From NCBI GenBank assembly GCA_030704615.1, contig CM060734.1, positions 15,748,001 to 15,812,000 on the forward strand: DNA of 64,000 nucleotides. Direction: 5' to 3'. Below are positions 48,382 through 61,079 of the stretch, piece after piece. The notes under the pieces are model-generated. The model did not search any database, was not told the DNA's origin, and was given only the letters and a program-made list of their open reading frames with translations. Made by a program: the position numbers and the translations under genes. Numbering within the stretch: the first letter of the stretch is position 1; every line of letters starts with the position of its first letter. The DNA is from Takakia lepidozioides. Its lineage: Eukaryota; Streptophyta; Takakiopsida; Takakiales; Takakiaceae.

Positions 48382-48958
48382 GTACACTGGTCAAGAATAG
48401 AGAGGGAAGATACTATGTCTTGTCGGGACATGGAGAAGACCAAACAAGGTCTTTGTCAAATCAACGACAAATCAGCCTCATAACAAGGCACTATCTAACT
48501 TCACCTTCCATAGGCAGTATCTTACCTGATAAAAACTTGTGTCATCTTCTTGAAAACACATGAAAAAAAAAATTAGGGTGGGAGGGTGGGATTTCCAAGA
48601 CAACCATCGCCCTAGATTCAGATGTCATTCATCATTGAAGGAGTTTTGTTTTTCTTATAAAACAATCGGGACAAACACCACCTTTGGTACATACCAGATC
48701 AACATAAACACTCGAGCCTTTGAGAATGAGTTGCAGGTGTTGCAATTCCAAGAGCCCAGCCTGATAATGTAGACCAGCCAGCATGCTATGTCTATGTTCC
48801 ATGAATGCACAAAGGTCTGGATCTGGTTTTCCAATCATCGATCTCCAAAACTCAATCAGAGTGGAGTGCTACAATGAGCATAATCAGAACTTTATAGACA
48901 ACACCAGCTCAAAGGGTATTCCAAAAGGCTAGTTTGATAAGTTAAACCAGCCCCTATG
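48382..48958 (+). repeat. 577 bp host segment between copies B and C
   Basis: Matches about 8873-9452 (and inverted at about 33640-34137) and contains the end of the diverged satellite monomer. It is bounded by left ends of two oppositely oriented transposons, B (ending 48381) and C (starting 48959), so the two elements sit head to head around it. The 68-codon minus-strand frame at 48632-48838 has no family features. Confidence 0.9.
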
Positions 48959-49015
48959 GGGGGCTGCTATTTCATGAGCGGCATGAGCATGAGCGGAAAA
49001 AAAAAAAAACATGAG
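48959..49015 (+). repeat. Left terminal repeat of copy C
   Basis: Starts GGGGGCTGCTATTTCATGAG, then GGCATGAGCATGAGCGG, a poly-A run and ATGAGCAGACC. It has the shortest microrepeat tract of the three left ends. Confidence 0.85.
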
Positions 49016-49159
49016 CAGACCATTGTGAGTCCACGGAATTAGGGTCATGTGAAGTTGGAATGTGGCACCAGTGGACTTGAAATGCAACATTTTATTGCAA
49101 ATTTTGTTGCAAGCCACGTCTATACAAGTGTGTTCTAACTGTCATAGCCGGAATGGGCA

Positions 49160-52100
49160 CTACTCTCCTACACCCTCCGAGGAACTCGCCCCACCTTCTT
49201 CCTCATCCCCCTCATCCCCCTCATCCTCCGAGCTTTGTGATGCATCAGTTCCACTATGCCTCTCAAAAATCCCGTCCTCTCCTTGGGGGACTGTCCACCT
49301 CACCTCCTGGGAATCTTCTGCCTCTTCTCCCCCACTTTCCTCAGCAGAATCCAACACAAATCTACGAGCCCGACGGGCTCTAATAGCTGCTGCCTCCTCC
49401 CTCATCTTCATTTTCTTGAGGCTTGCCTCGTCTAAAATCTGCTGTACACGACTACGTTCGGAACACCTCCTAATGGACACCGAAGCAAGCCGGGCAGCAT
49501 AAGTAGGAAGGATGTACTCCCTTTCTGGACTAGGCATGAAATCCCCCCCTGGCAAAAAAAGGCACGTTCCTCCTGCCCATGAACTCCGGTGTAGACGTCC
49601 CTCCGGCAGTACTTGGCATCCTACAGTAAGAACAAATCCACTTCAAGAATGTCAATACCAGCACAACCAGAAAGGGTTTTCAATGAAATAAGAGAGCGGA
49701 GGGAGGTGCCTCACGAAATCTGGAGGCAACTTACAATGCCACCACTCACTCGTAAACCGGGGGCTCCTCGGCCTCGATCCCAACTTCCTCCCCTGCTCCT
49801 TCTCGGATTTTTCCTCATCCTCCGAGGATGCCTCTTCCTCTTTTGGCAGACGTTCAGCCGCTGCAAGTTCCGAGTGTGGAGGGCAGTATCTGGCTCGAAG
49901 GCGAACACATGCCTGTCGGACAACGTCCCTGCCCACATTGAAGCACCTGAGGAACAAAGCGGGCGGTTAATAGCTTGCGGCATGCAATTGCAATCGGGCC
50001 AGGGGACAAATTGAGCACGTGAAGGCTTACCCGTGCCGCATGTGAGGTCCAGAATCCGCCCTTGGACATCCGAGCACGTCTCCATGAGGGTTTGGATGAA
50101 AGCAGGGCTCCGGGTCCGGCTGTACCGCCACGGTTTGCCTGTCTTTGTGTCCTTTGGCATACTGGAGTGGGGCACATAGTTATAGAGGACATCGTAGGTT
50201 ACAGGGTCCACAGCGGCATCAACAAGACGACCGTCGTTGCGGAATTTGAACGTAGACCCTCTCTTCACAAAGCAATATGCCTCAAACACCAATGTCTGCA
50301 CATCCAACAAAGAAGGGATCAACTCCAGGGTCTACTTAACATACACCACAATATGAAGTGAATGCAATAGATTGATAACTTACACTTTGGCCCTCTGTTT
50401 GCAACCCCTGTGTACTGATGCAGAACCATTTCTGAGGAGGACCGGGGTGACACTTTTCGGTGTCCACCTTGCCACCGCATTCTCTGTGGTCTTCCCTCTC
50501 GTGGCAAGGACAACCACACATCCACCGTCATCCAGAAACATCCCCGCCAGCCCAAACCCGGCTTTCCAGTAGTCCTCAGTAAACCTGTTCCAGGTGGGCA
50601 CACCATCCAGGCCCTCCAGCAGCTCCCCATCTGGAATGTCGAGGAGAATCATGTCGCAAGCTCTCTCCACCTCAACCCCCCCCCCCCCTCGAGTGCTCTT
50701 GCAATTCGTGCTCACAGCCGTGAAGAATTCCATCATGGCTTCAAAACCAGGGGTGTCTTTAGGCTCTGTACCGGCAGCCCTCTTCTTGGCTTTCCCCTTC
50801 TGCTCCGCCAGAGACTTGCTGTGTGCCACCTTCTTCGCCCTGGCAGCGAGAGCGTCAAGGAAGCTCTCATTGACGCATTGGATGATGGTTGGAGGTTCTA
50901 GCTTTGGCCTGTGCGTAAACGTCACCGCCGAATACCGCCGTGTAGGCTCGCCCTCAAATGCCAACTTCTTGGCAGAGCCAGTCCCACTCCGAACTGACTT
51001 GGGAACCCGGACGACCGGTGACTGGGTAGGAGCAACAGTAGTTGCAGGACCTTGAACAAAGTTGTCGTCCGAGTCACTCTCTTGGGTCCCCTCCTGCGCC
51101 TCCTCCGATGCCCCGATGGTTTTCTTCTTTTTGGGTGTTACTGCACTCACCTGTTTCTTTGTCCTTTTGCTTTGGCCTTTACTCTTCTCATGCAACTTCT
51201 CCTGAATTCCTGTCTGAGCAAGCTCTACCGCTTTCCTGGAGTTCGCAAGCGCTTTTGCCTCTTTTGCACCCAACGGAGGCATCGGAGCCCGGTTTCGTCG
51301 GAATTCAGCATCCAGCTTCAATTGAAACTCGGATGGGTCGAGCGAGCCGGGCGGAAGGTCCACATACCAAGGGCAATCACGCAAATGTTCCAGATGCCAC
51401 TCCTTCACAATATCGTCAGTGTACATGGAGTCAGCCCCAGGGTTCCTCCATGCCAGGAAGAATGGTGGCTCGAAAGACAGATGACCTTTCTCCAAAAAGG
51501 AGAACTTGCAGTACCTGCATTCATGAAAAACACAATGAGGTCCCTGAAATGCATATTCGGAACCATTTTCCCAGGTTGGGGCGGATGTGAGTGGGCCTAG
51601 AAATAGAAAAATGGCGCCGAATTTCGGTTTTCGGTGACTGCCACCTTAGGGACTTAGCCATCTTGGGAGCCCTGAACTGGAAATTCGGCGCCATTTTTCC
51701 CGGTTTGGCCCGAAGATGGCTAAGTCCCAGAACCGCAATAGGGCCTAGAACTGGAAAAATGGCGCCGAATTTCCAGTTCAGGGCCAGCCACCCTAGGGAC
51801 TTAGCCCGAAAATGGCTAAGTCCCTGAACGGCAATAGGGCCTAGAACTGGAAAATGGCGCCGAATTTCCAGTTCAGGGCCAGCCACCCTAGGGACTTAGC
51901 CCGAAAATGGCTAAGTCCCTGAACGGCAATAGGGCCTAGAACTGGAAAATGGCGCGAATTTCCAGTTCAGGGCCAGCCACCCTAGGGACTTAGCCCCAAA
52001 ATGGCTAAGTCCCTGAACGGCAATAGGGCCTACAACTGGAAAATGGCGCCGAATTTCCACTTCGGGGCCAGCCACCCTAGGGACTTAGCCCGAAAATGGC

Positions 52101-55100
52101 TAAGTCCCTGAACGGCAATAGGGCCTAGAACTGGAAAATGGCGCCGAATTTCCAGTTCAGGGCCAGCCAGTCTACGGACTTAGCCATTTTCGGAGCCCTG
52201 ACTGGAAATTCGGCGCCATTTTCCCTAACACCAAATGAGGCTTCTAACATCCTGAAATGCAAGGACTTGAAAGAAAGGCAGCACGTATGTACCTGTACAG
52301 AAGGCGCATTGCTGCTTTGTCCGCGTTCGGCTGGTCGGTGAACTCGTGGCTCCGGCGAGCATCTGCTATCTCCCGAAAGAATAGGTTGGTTTTGTAGAGC
52401 AGAAAGTACCTCGTCACATAGTCACGTAGGCTCTCTGCTGCAGGAGATATCTCCATCTTGAACTGATGTGCTTGTGTGTCCAGCTGCTCTTGCGCATTCG
52501 TCGTCACCTGTGGAGATTCTCCATCAGATCGCTTTCCTGAAAAATACAATGAATCCACCCCCTACTAGAGTAGAAGCCCCAAACGAAGCGTGGGGAAGTA
52601 CCTGAAACCACCATGTCATGCGGTTCATCCACATGTCGAATGTGGGGTCAGAGAGTTTGTCCGGTTTGGGAAGCTCCACGTGTCCCTGGTACTTTGGGAA
52701 CCATTCCAGATTTGGAGCCACCGGGTTTGTCCAACCACCCAGCATATTCGTAAGCGCCAAACACCACAAAAAGGAGTTGTTGCCACCACAATTTGGTTAA
52801 GAATGTATCACCTTTTCTGTTGCATCCACACAGGATGTGGCTAGACGATGGAGCTTCTCCAATGTCATCGTGGGCTTCAGAGCGCGAGAATAGTGCTTCC
52901 CCACCTCCACCAGAAAGTCGGCACCAAGGGCGGGATCAGCTATGGCCACGTACTTTACCATCCGCGACTTGTACTTTATGCGGGCCCTCACCTCCGCAGC
53001 TTTGACATACGATTCAAGTTCCGGGAGGGTTGGATTCTTCTCCTCTGACTCCATGTAGAACCTCCGCGCATGTGCCAAATCCTGCTGTATTTTTGTCTGT
53101 CAAGAATGCGCACATAAGATTAGAGATCCTGCTCAACACAATTTCTTCTATTGGGGGAGGAGAGACATATTAGCTCAACAAAACTGTCAGGAGCTTTACC
53201 CGAAATATGTAGTCCACCATGGCGTCGACGCTCAGCCTATACCAGGTTCTGTCTGCCTTTGCCTCCGACTTGCGCATGAGGTCGGCACTGAGGGAATTGG
53301 CAAACTCTTGCACCCCCTGCTTCCCGACATCCTTCACTCGAAAGAGCATATGGGACAAGTTGGTGGCAATGAAGGCATTCTCAGTCACCCTGCAGTGCCA
53401 CATTTCCATCAAACAATACTGAAATGGGAATTTTCATCATATATGAGGATTCGCAATGAAATGACTTCCAAATTCAAAGTCCAAAAGCGAGAGGGCGTTG
53501 TAGCTTACGAGTTGATGTCGGCCATTGCAGCTTCGAGAAGACTGCGATCTTTGGGCCCCGCAACCTTCAGCACAACACAATCCACGGCGAAATGCCAATC
53601 GAGGTCGTTGGGGTGGGCTTGGGCAATGTGCTCCATCCATGCCAGGAGGCGATGATTGCCGTCCCACACGTAGAACATCTTACCGGACAAGTGCTGGAAA
53701 AGAGGATCACTAGCAATCGATCTCTCGAACTCCTCATTTCGCGTTTGCCAATGGGGACCCCATTTGTCCACCTCATCGGAAGTGTGGGCACGGGAAGCTC
53801 CGTGGTCGTTCTCAATGGAAACGTAAAACGCGGCAGATCCCATTCGATATCCATCCCGGAAAGAGAATTTCAGCTTGTCGATATCGCCTGGGAGGGCAGG
53901 TCTCACCACCTGCAATGACACCAAGCGGCAAAGGGGAGTTCGAAGCTTGGTCGGGTACACCATGCCCCCAGCACCCTGCCAATGTTGCTGTGGGTTGCCT
54001 CCAACATCTTGGCAGCGGCCAACTTCATATCCGCCTCGGACATGACGTCTGCTGCAGAGGGATTTTCCGGCAGCCCACCAGGACCGCCAAATCCAGCCTG
54101 TATGCTCCGGGTTTGGGGCCTGGGGATGTCCGGGAGGATGTCATCCTGGTCAGAAAGCTCCCTGTCGTCCTCCTCAACAGGGTCAGCCACCTGCGAAACC
54201 ACCTCCAGCACTCTCCCCGTCTCTACTGCCCTCTCCCTGGCTTCACCTCGAACTTGCACAATCCGTGCTCTTTCTGGTGTTCTTTCCTCTCCTCCACTCT
54301 CCACCGTATGGGTAATTGCAGGGGCTGCTCTTGCCCGCGATGGTCTAACCGGTTGTGTTACTGCCTCTCTGTGGTGTCTTAGAGGGATCCACCGTCTCTG
54401 TGCGTCCCTCGCTTACATTGGCATCTGTCATTTGGGCACCCCTGGCCTCTTCAGTGGCCTTTTCTCTTTCCTCCTGGCTAGCATTCTGTCTCGTCTGTTT
54501 CTTTTGCCCTCTCTTTTGCCCTCTCACGGGCTTTCTGTTTCTTACTAGGGCTAGCAGCAGGGGAGCCCTCCAGGACGACCACCTTTGATTGAGGCGAACT
54601 GACACCCTCGCGCGCACTGCTCACTCCCCCCTCCGCAACCCGTGACGGCTCTTTCGCCGGGGATTGCATGTGCTTAGCTTCTTCTTTTTCTTTGCGTGGG
54701 CGGGCCCTACTGCATGTGCATGAACAACCTCCATTGCCGGATCTGCTGTCCTCATGTCCTCACGCCCTTCACCTGCCGTGCCGCCTGGCACCAACCTCCC
54801 CAATGCCTATTCTGTCGTACTGTCGTTGCAAGTCCTCCCGTCCACCAACAAAAGGTTTAAGTTTGCCCTCTCGCCCCAAGTTGGGCGATTCAAACATGCG
54901 ATGACTTGGAGCTGTCGATGATACCACCAGCGTGCCAGGCTCGTCGTCACTCTGTCATTCCCAAAAATCGTGAAAACCAACATCGGTGCAAAAACCAGCA
55001 TCGCAATGAGCAGCGCAACCACCATAGCAACAATCGTGTAACAAAAATGAAAACATAACAAGTTTAGGAAGTATGGAGAGCCATGCAACAACAATGAAAA

Positions 55101-55486
55101 CAAATGCAACCATTGCCTGAGAATGACATGCACAAGCAGCCTTCTCCAGAGCTGCCGGATTTGCACACGCATTGCAAACAATCTAAGGTTCACTCAACTA
55201 TCTAAAGTTCACTCATCCAGCGAAGCCAGGATGAAGATGCAAAACAAAGCGAGGCAACAAAGCGAAAGCAAAAAAGAAATCGAACAAAGCGAAAGCAGAA
55301 GTGGCTTGCCTGAGAGTACTCGGCTTTAGTTGGCGCGGGTTGTGAGCAAGACACTGGAATCTCCTGCTGGAGCTTCAGTTTGGCCATGCGAGAGATTGGC
55401 CGTCGTCCGTAGTACAGAGCTTTCAACTTCCGCCGCGGTCTGGATGTGAGGTCTCTCTCAGGAGAGCCACGCCCTTTAGGCGGCAT
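49160..55486 (-). CDS. ParB-like / DNA methyltransferase protein, copy C
   Basis: Multi-exon gene running toward the left end, from MPPKGRGSPERD (55486) to TAG (49160). AATAAA follows at 49091-49096 (minus strand). The ParB-like core is complete: IPLCRLVSLQVVRPAL-type box I, DIDKLKFSFRDGYRMG, then FYVWDGNHRLLAWM (about 53648-53677). This follows the ParB/Srx pattern, in which a DGxHR-type motif forms the nucleotide-binding site. The methyltransferase half has DIPDG (about 50626-50640), LLDDGG, LDLTCGTG (about 50029-50055) and FEPD. Such ParB-methyltransferase fusions are well known in bacteria and phages; role and target here are inferred. Frameshifts: one C lost near 53968 and one T gained near 54355. 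Confidence 0.75.
51540..52230. repeat. Intronic palindrome array, copy C
   Basis: Same intron as in A and B, about seven units of ~95 bp, nearly identical to copy B's array in reverse. Palindromes alternate GGGACTTAGCC...GGCTAAGTCCC with TGGAAATTCGGCGCCATTTT. Confidence 0.9.
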
Positions 55487-55699
55487 AAGTCCCAGCAAAA
55501 TGGAAAAAATCTCCGTTTTTGGGGTACATGCCTCGAATAGCATGTTAAGCCAAGATTAGCATCAGATTTAGGGTACGTATCCAGGAAGCCATGTGTCGCC
55601 AGCCCGAATGAAAACGGATGGCGGTGGACATTTATTGCCCAACTGCGCAATTAAATGTCGGATGAAGCCCTCCATGTCGGATGAAAATCGACGGAACTC

Positions 55700-56050
55700 G
55701 GCCCGGAATTTCCAACGTAGAGGTAATTCGGGAGCGCTTGCAGGATGGAAATCCGGCGCCGGATTTCCATCCTGCAGGTAATTCGGAGCGCAGCAGGATG
55801 GAAATTCAGCGCCAAATTTCCATCCTGCAAGGTAGGGCGGCACGCGAAATTTCCCTCACGCAGGTAATTCGGAAGCGGATGGATGCAAATCCGCCGCCGG
55901 ATTTCCATCCGCGAAGGTAGGGCGGGCGCGCAAAATTTCCCTCACGTAGGTAATTCAGAAGCGGATGGATGGAAATCCGGCGCCGGATTTCCATCCACGC
56001 AGGTAGGGCGGCGCGCCAAATTTCCCTGACACAGGTAATTTGACTCCCGG
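55700..56050. repeat. Class 1 intergenic array, copy C
   Basis: Short version (about five boxes) of the class 1 array, with ATTTCCCTCACGCAGGTAAT spacers. It starts about 210 bp upstream of the ParB-methyltransferase ATG. Confidence 0.88.
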
Positions 56051-56830
56051 ATGGATGGAAATTCGGCGCCGAATCTCAATCTAGGGGGATGCTCTCTGTC
56101 GAACACGTGCGGCCTCTACGCCGAGGCGACTTCATTCGGGCGTCCCCTGTTGGATATTCGGTGCCGAATTTCCGTCCGGGGGTTGAAATGTGATGGCCAG
56201 GTGCCGGCCTCTCCCCCCTCCCCGACTGCATCCGAACCGCCCCGGATGGAAATTCCGCGCCGTTTTTCCATTGGGGATGTTTTTATGCCGGCCAGTTTTC
56301 GCCTGACCCCCCGGAACGACTTCCTTTGGGGGGGGCCCGGATGGAAATTCGGCGCCGAATCTCCATCCAGGGGATGTTCTCTGTCGCACAATCGCCGGCC
56401 TCTGCGCCCGAGGCGACTTCATCCGGGCTTCCCTGTGTATATTCGGTGCCGAATTTCCGTCCGGGGGGTTGTAATGTGAGGGCCAGAGGATGGCGGCCTT
56501 TCCCCCGAGCCGACTGCATCCGAAACGCCTCGGATGGAAATTCGGCGCCGTTTTTCCATCCGCGTAGGTTTTTATGTCGGCCAGTTTTCGGCCTGACCCC
56601 CCGACAGGACTTCCTTTGGGGGGATCCGAATGGAAATTTGGCGTTGAATTTCCGTCCAGGGGATGTTCTCTGTCGGACAGGTGCCGGCATCTCTGCCATA
56701 GACGACTTCATCCGTGCGGCCCCTGTTGGATATTGGGTGCCGAATTTCCATTCGGGGGGTAGGTAGTAATGTGACGGCACGGTGCCGGCTTCTCCCCTTC
56801 AGCCGTCATCATCCGGACGGCCCCCCACTT
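56050..56830. repeat. Class 2 GC-rich tandem array, copy C
   Basis: Units start near 56050, 56335 and 56625 (about 285 bp). Each has three GGCGCC or GGTGCC palindromes and the conserved spacers CAGTTTTCGGCCTGACCCCC and CGAGGCGACTTCATCCGG. The array ends about 230 bp upstream of the transposase ATG at 57061. Confidence 0.85.
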
Positions 56831-57060
56831 TCTGACTGCATACCGTTGGCAGTTATTGCGCAAAGACCAGGGGCCGCATTCCGGAGACAAGGTTCATTAA
56901 CACTCTGACTGTGGATTTTTGAGATAGTTGGCTCCCTGGATTTGGATCAGGCTTCGTTGCTCGGACAAATCGGCACCGCATTCCTTCCCATCGCTGCATC
57001 CCCCTTCTACCAGGGAGCTTCCCCGCACGCCATCCTGGCAGTCTTGTGTGCACATCTCCC

Positions 57061-60000
57061 ATGGCGGAAAACCCGAGCGCTACAGTGTACTGCCCTCCTC
57101 ACGAGCATAGAGCTTCATTCCGTGCAGAGGGGACATCTGCCGGGTGATGGAGAAATATCTGTGCGTTCGATACCACCTGAAACCGGGGTCGGTTTTTTTT
57201 GGAGGAGGAAAGGAAGGACTCAAACGGCCTTGTTGTCGAGAGTATTGTTGTGCTCCACGATGATTTCGGCGATGGCAGGGAATGGCGAGTTCCACCATCG
57301 GACAACGTCATATACAGGGATGTTGGGGACTTCATTTGCCCGCCAAATGCACCTTCTATCCTGGCGCCTTCCACGAAACAATCCGCGAATCAGAGAGTGG
57401 CTACCTCAAAGAGAGAAGTCCACAACGAAGTAAATCCAGAGCCGAACCCATCCATGAAGACGAGCGAGAACCGGGTTGTTCACAACCTGTCCGACTCAGA
57501 CGAGGTCATGGAAGTTCCGAGGTCGTCCTGGAGATCAGGCAAGTCCTCAATGGACGTCAGTGGAGGAGGGAGTCATATTCCCAGCACGAGCACCGCAGTT
57601 CGATCTATTCTTGAAATTCTGCGAGGGCTTCACCTGGAGGGACACCGGTCGGAGCTGGCTGGGCTGGACTACAGCAAGTTCGCAATTAAAATCGGTTACA
57701 TGCCTTCCCGCCGACGTCGACGGTATAATTCTTCTTGAGTTCCCTCCTCGGGCGGACTACTCGAGGGCGTCCGGAATGTTGACAGATATGGATAGAAACA
57801 TGACGGTCATCCTTGGTGCGTTACCAAACCACCAGCATGAAGATGCTCGATGGTGTGCGGGTGCGCTACGTTGTTTGTGCGGGCGCGTTGCGGTGTTTCT
57901 CCCCAACTTGCTTCCACTTTTAATCCAGAGGTCACAAGAACGAGACGATTGGACAGGCACAGCTCATCAACCATTTCGAGGTCAGGAGAAGGTTCCGAAC
58001 TCCACATTTAAGTGTGCGCATTGCAAAGAACCACCACACTGCATGTCTGTTTGTAATGCTAAGCAGTTCTATGTGTTGCACCGTTTCCCTGACCTCACCC
58101 GAGCTTGCATACACGTTGGTTCCCATTGTCACAAATTGGCGAGGGGGAACTCGCGGGAGGCTGCCCACGAGGCAGAGCAGCTCATTCAGGAGGAGGTTAA
58201 GTTGAGACCGGGTGCCAAACCCAAACAGATACAGCTCCAAGCCGCCCATAAGATGGCATTGGCCAGAATTATGTCGGAAGACGGCTCCGATAGAGTTCCT
58301 CTCGATGAGAAGGAAATGGAGGCATTGCTGGAGTCGGTGTCCCACGTATGTTCACCGAATGTCCGAAACCACATTGTCTCAAGCAAACAGAAAATTGGGC
58401 GTGGCTCGGATATGCACTCCATTCTGGAGGTGAAGCGACGATGTGGATATGACTACATTCATGGAAGTAGGTTTCCAGGACAAGGGACTGAGGCAGATCG
58501 TTGTTTCGTATTCAAAATGTCCACGTGTGGACTTGCCAGCGGCGTCGAACTGGTCGACAGGATGACGAGTGGGGACTTGTCAAACAGTTGGGTCATGTTC
58601 GACCATATCAAGCGAATTACAAATCACCAGTGGGTGACAATGGGTGCACATGTCTACGACACCCACTGCAGGATGCTAATGACAATTGTTATTTGTGAGA
58701 TGAAGGAGAGGACACACAATCGGAGATGCTTCTTTGGCAGGGAATAAACGAACAGATGGCCAAGGCGGGATTGCCCCCTCCCAATTTCCGTGGTTTCATG
58801 GCGGACAACGCACAAGCAAATTGGCTGCCATCCGAAGGGTGTACGGGCAAGACCCCAATGTTCCCATGGAAGGCAAGGAGAGATCTTGTGGGTTCCATTT
58901 TCTGCAGAGCCTTTTGCAGTACACAACCAGGCTCGTGGCGCCAGATTTCAGAGAGGAGCACCGTTCCATGTGCCTTGCGTGGAAGCGCGCTCCCACCTTG
59001 GATGATGCAGAGACACAGTTTGCATGTATACGGGCTTGGTGGACATCGTCAGGTGCTGTAAGGAAATCACACGAGGGAGCAATGGTCAGTTGGCTAGCAT
59101 GGTGGCATTATCGTTTCCTCCAGTTCGGCGACTATATGCGGGAGGTGAGTTGCACGAATTCGTGTCCCGTTGAATATTATTCTTGGCCATATTTGTACTT
59201 GCTTGTAACCTCAACATGTTGCTTGTGCAGGAAATGTGTCTCGACTCAGACACCGGACATGCCCACGACAAACATGGCCGAATCAGTGCACTCTTCCTGG
59301 CGTGCCTCCTCTGCGGCGCATCTGGTGGACATCCTCACTGCCACAAACGGAGGACATTGTGAGGTCAATTATGCAGCAATCCAGGTACAACGAGTTCTTA
59401 AAGGAAACAGTGGGGCTTGGGGCCGGACAGGCAGGAAATGCTGATGCGGACTGCCTCTAGATCGAAGAATCCTCGGAAGTGGGCGGCGGCCTTGCGAGAG
59501 GGCCTTCGGGACACCCCATTGCTGCGAAGAGGCCAACATTTGGAAAGAGATGTTCATACCCGTCCAGTGAGACGAAGACTTGACGAGGCACCTGGCGGAG
59601 AAGAGGATTCATGGCAAGCTGACAAGAATATTCGCACGCTCCCTCGTGGTCCGGTGATGTTGCCCAAGGAGGTCTCGTCGAGCACCGCAAGTCCTGCACG
59701 TTCAAGATCGTCATCTCCTTTGAGCACAGGGCGCGTGCCCCGGCAACATAACAGCCATCTGTAGTAAAGCAGTACAACATTCCCATTGTGGAGACAAGAG
59801 TGTCGGAGTCATAGTGGAGAATTGTGAGGACATTGCCGGCATCTCGAGGGAGTGCTGCGCCATCCGTGGAACGAGAGCACGCTGTGGTGAGATGATTCGG
59901 AGGAACCCACACAGTGCTGTACCTGCACCTTGTTTCAGCGGCAGATTTTTGACCCCACATTTGCTCATGCCACAACGCAGACATTTTGGTTCTGTAGGCA

Positions 60001-60637
60001 CGACATAATGACCTGTGTATTTGGCAAGCCAAGTACGGGATTCAGGGAATGCCGGAGCCTCCGGGCGTCTGGCCTGTTGCACCGGGTTGCAGCCTCTCTC
60101 AGAATGAGGCGGATGCTATCTGCAGCAGATTTTCGAATGGTGCAACGCACAGACATCCTGGCCCACGCATTTCCGGTTCCTCAGACCCAGCCATTGCAGA
60201 CTGCTCGGTCCAGTAGAGACGGATTGGAACAATTCTGCACATCCCACAATGCGATTCGGAAGAGTGAAGAGACGAACCCCTCCAACAAGTTGAATGAGAC
60301 TCGGATTGCCAATGCTCTTGGGATGGCTTGCACTATTCAGAGCTCCGTGGACGTACCCCACCCGGCCTTGGGCGTGTGTATCGGATGGCAACGGCCGGCT
60401 CGGCTGTACGCGACGATGTATACACAATTACGATTGGAGTGGAGCCGACTTGCAATTGTACGAACTTCTCGTTGATGGAAGCAAAGAAGGGTTCGAAGTA
60501 TTATCCGTGCAAACATCTGTATTACATTTACCTGAAGAGGTTGAGGATGAACGTGACTATGATGACTTTATTCATGCACCGGCATTGAGCGTGAACGAGC
60601 TGCACAAACTCCTCCTAGGGATTCCAGAAATCATTGA
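57061..60637 (+). CDS. MULE-type DDE transposase with SWIM finger, copy C
   Basis: Homologous to copy A end to end, with the same MAENPSATVYC start, the same intron (donor after ...DYMRE at about 59141) and the same SWIM finger. The first and second acidic motifs (FDHIKR and MADNAQANW) and NMAESVHSSW are recognisable. Breaks: eight T instead of seven in the early coding T run, so the frame is lost by about codon 45; further indels near 57690, 57830, 58710 and 58830; TAG at about 59813, shared with copy A; one base lost in the last codons (CTCCTAGGG). As read it could not make full-length protein, so movement would need another source of transposase. Confidence 0.78.
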
Positions 60638-60784
60638 TGGGCAAGGGAATCCTCCATATGGATATTTTCAATTGCATTTTGCTGTATCAGACTTTTTTTT
60701 TGCAGTGTAATGAAATGCCCCAAAACTCCTGGAATGAGGCAATATTCCATTCAAACTGAGATCCAACAGAAGCAGTTGTGGGGC

Positions 60785-60854
60785 CATTTCTGGAAAAATG
60801 GCGCCGAATTTCTCTTTTGGGGCCGAAAACTGGCCAAGTCCCAACATGCACTGG
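60785..60854. repeat. Truncated right subterminal array of copy C
   Basis: One GGAAAAATGGCGCCGAATTT unit plus CCAACATGCACTGG. It is cut at 60854 by the right end of copy D. Confidence 0.85.
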
Positions 60855-61075
60855 GAGGTTTGCTATTTCATGAGCATGAGCGGCATGAGCAGAGTAGTAA
60901 CACAATCGGTTTTCATGAGCAGAAGTACAAATTTCGAAAATAAAAAAAAACAATAAAAAACAATAATTTAATGCAATGTGTCAGAAAAAGAAAAAACAAA
61001 TATATATTCGGCCCCTTGAAGGGAAAATTGCACTTTTGACAGTTGTGCTCATGATATTTCGTCTTCCGCTCATGC
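60855..61075 (+). repeat. Right end of copy D
   Basis: Terminal repeat with ATGAGC microrepeats, then an AT-rich stretch (AATAAAAAACAATAATTTAA) and GACAGTTGTGCTCATGATAT. It is the inverted counterpart of 31690-31895. Confidence 0.88.
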
Positions 61076-61079
61076 CAAT

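Larger units (their letters stand above)
48959..60854 (+). mobile_element. Near-complete copy C of the ParB-methyltransferase transposon
   Basis: The cleanest layout: left end; ParB-methyltransferase gene on the minus strand; class 1 and class 2 arrays; transposase on the plus strand; start of the right subterminal array. It ends at ...CATGCACTGG (60854), where copy D's right end begins, so the last ~0.5 kb is missing or displaced beyond D. An intact element would be about 12.4 kb. The left flank is ...CAGCCCCTATG; the uninterrupted site is visible at about 9445. Confidence 0.9.

Noticed and set aside
49160-55486. Bacterial contamination as the source of the ParB-methyltransferase gene
   Set aside because: The gene has several GT-AG introns, an AATAAA signal and a eukaryotic transposon frame, and it exists as multiple diverged copies here.
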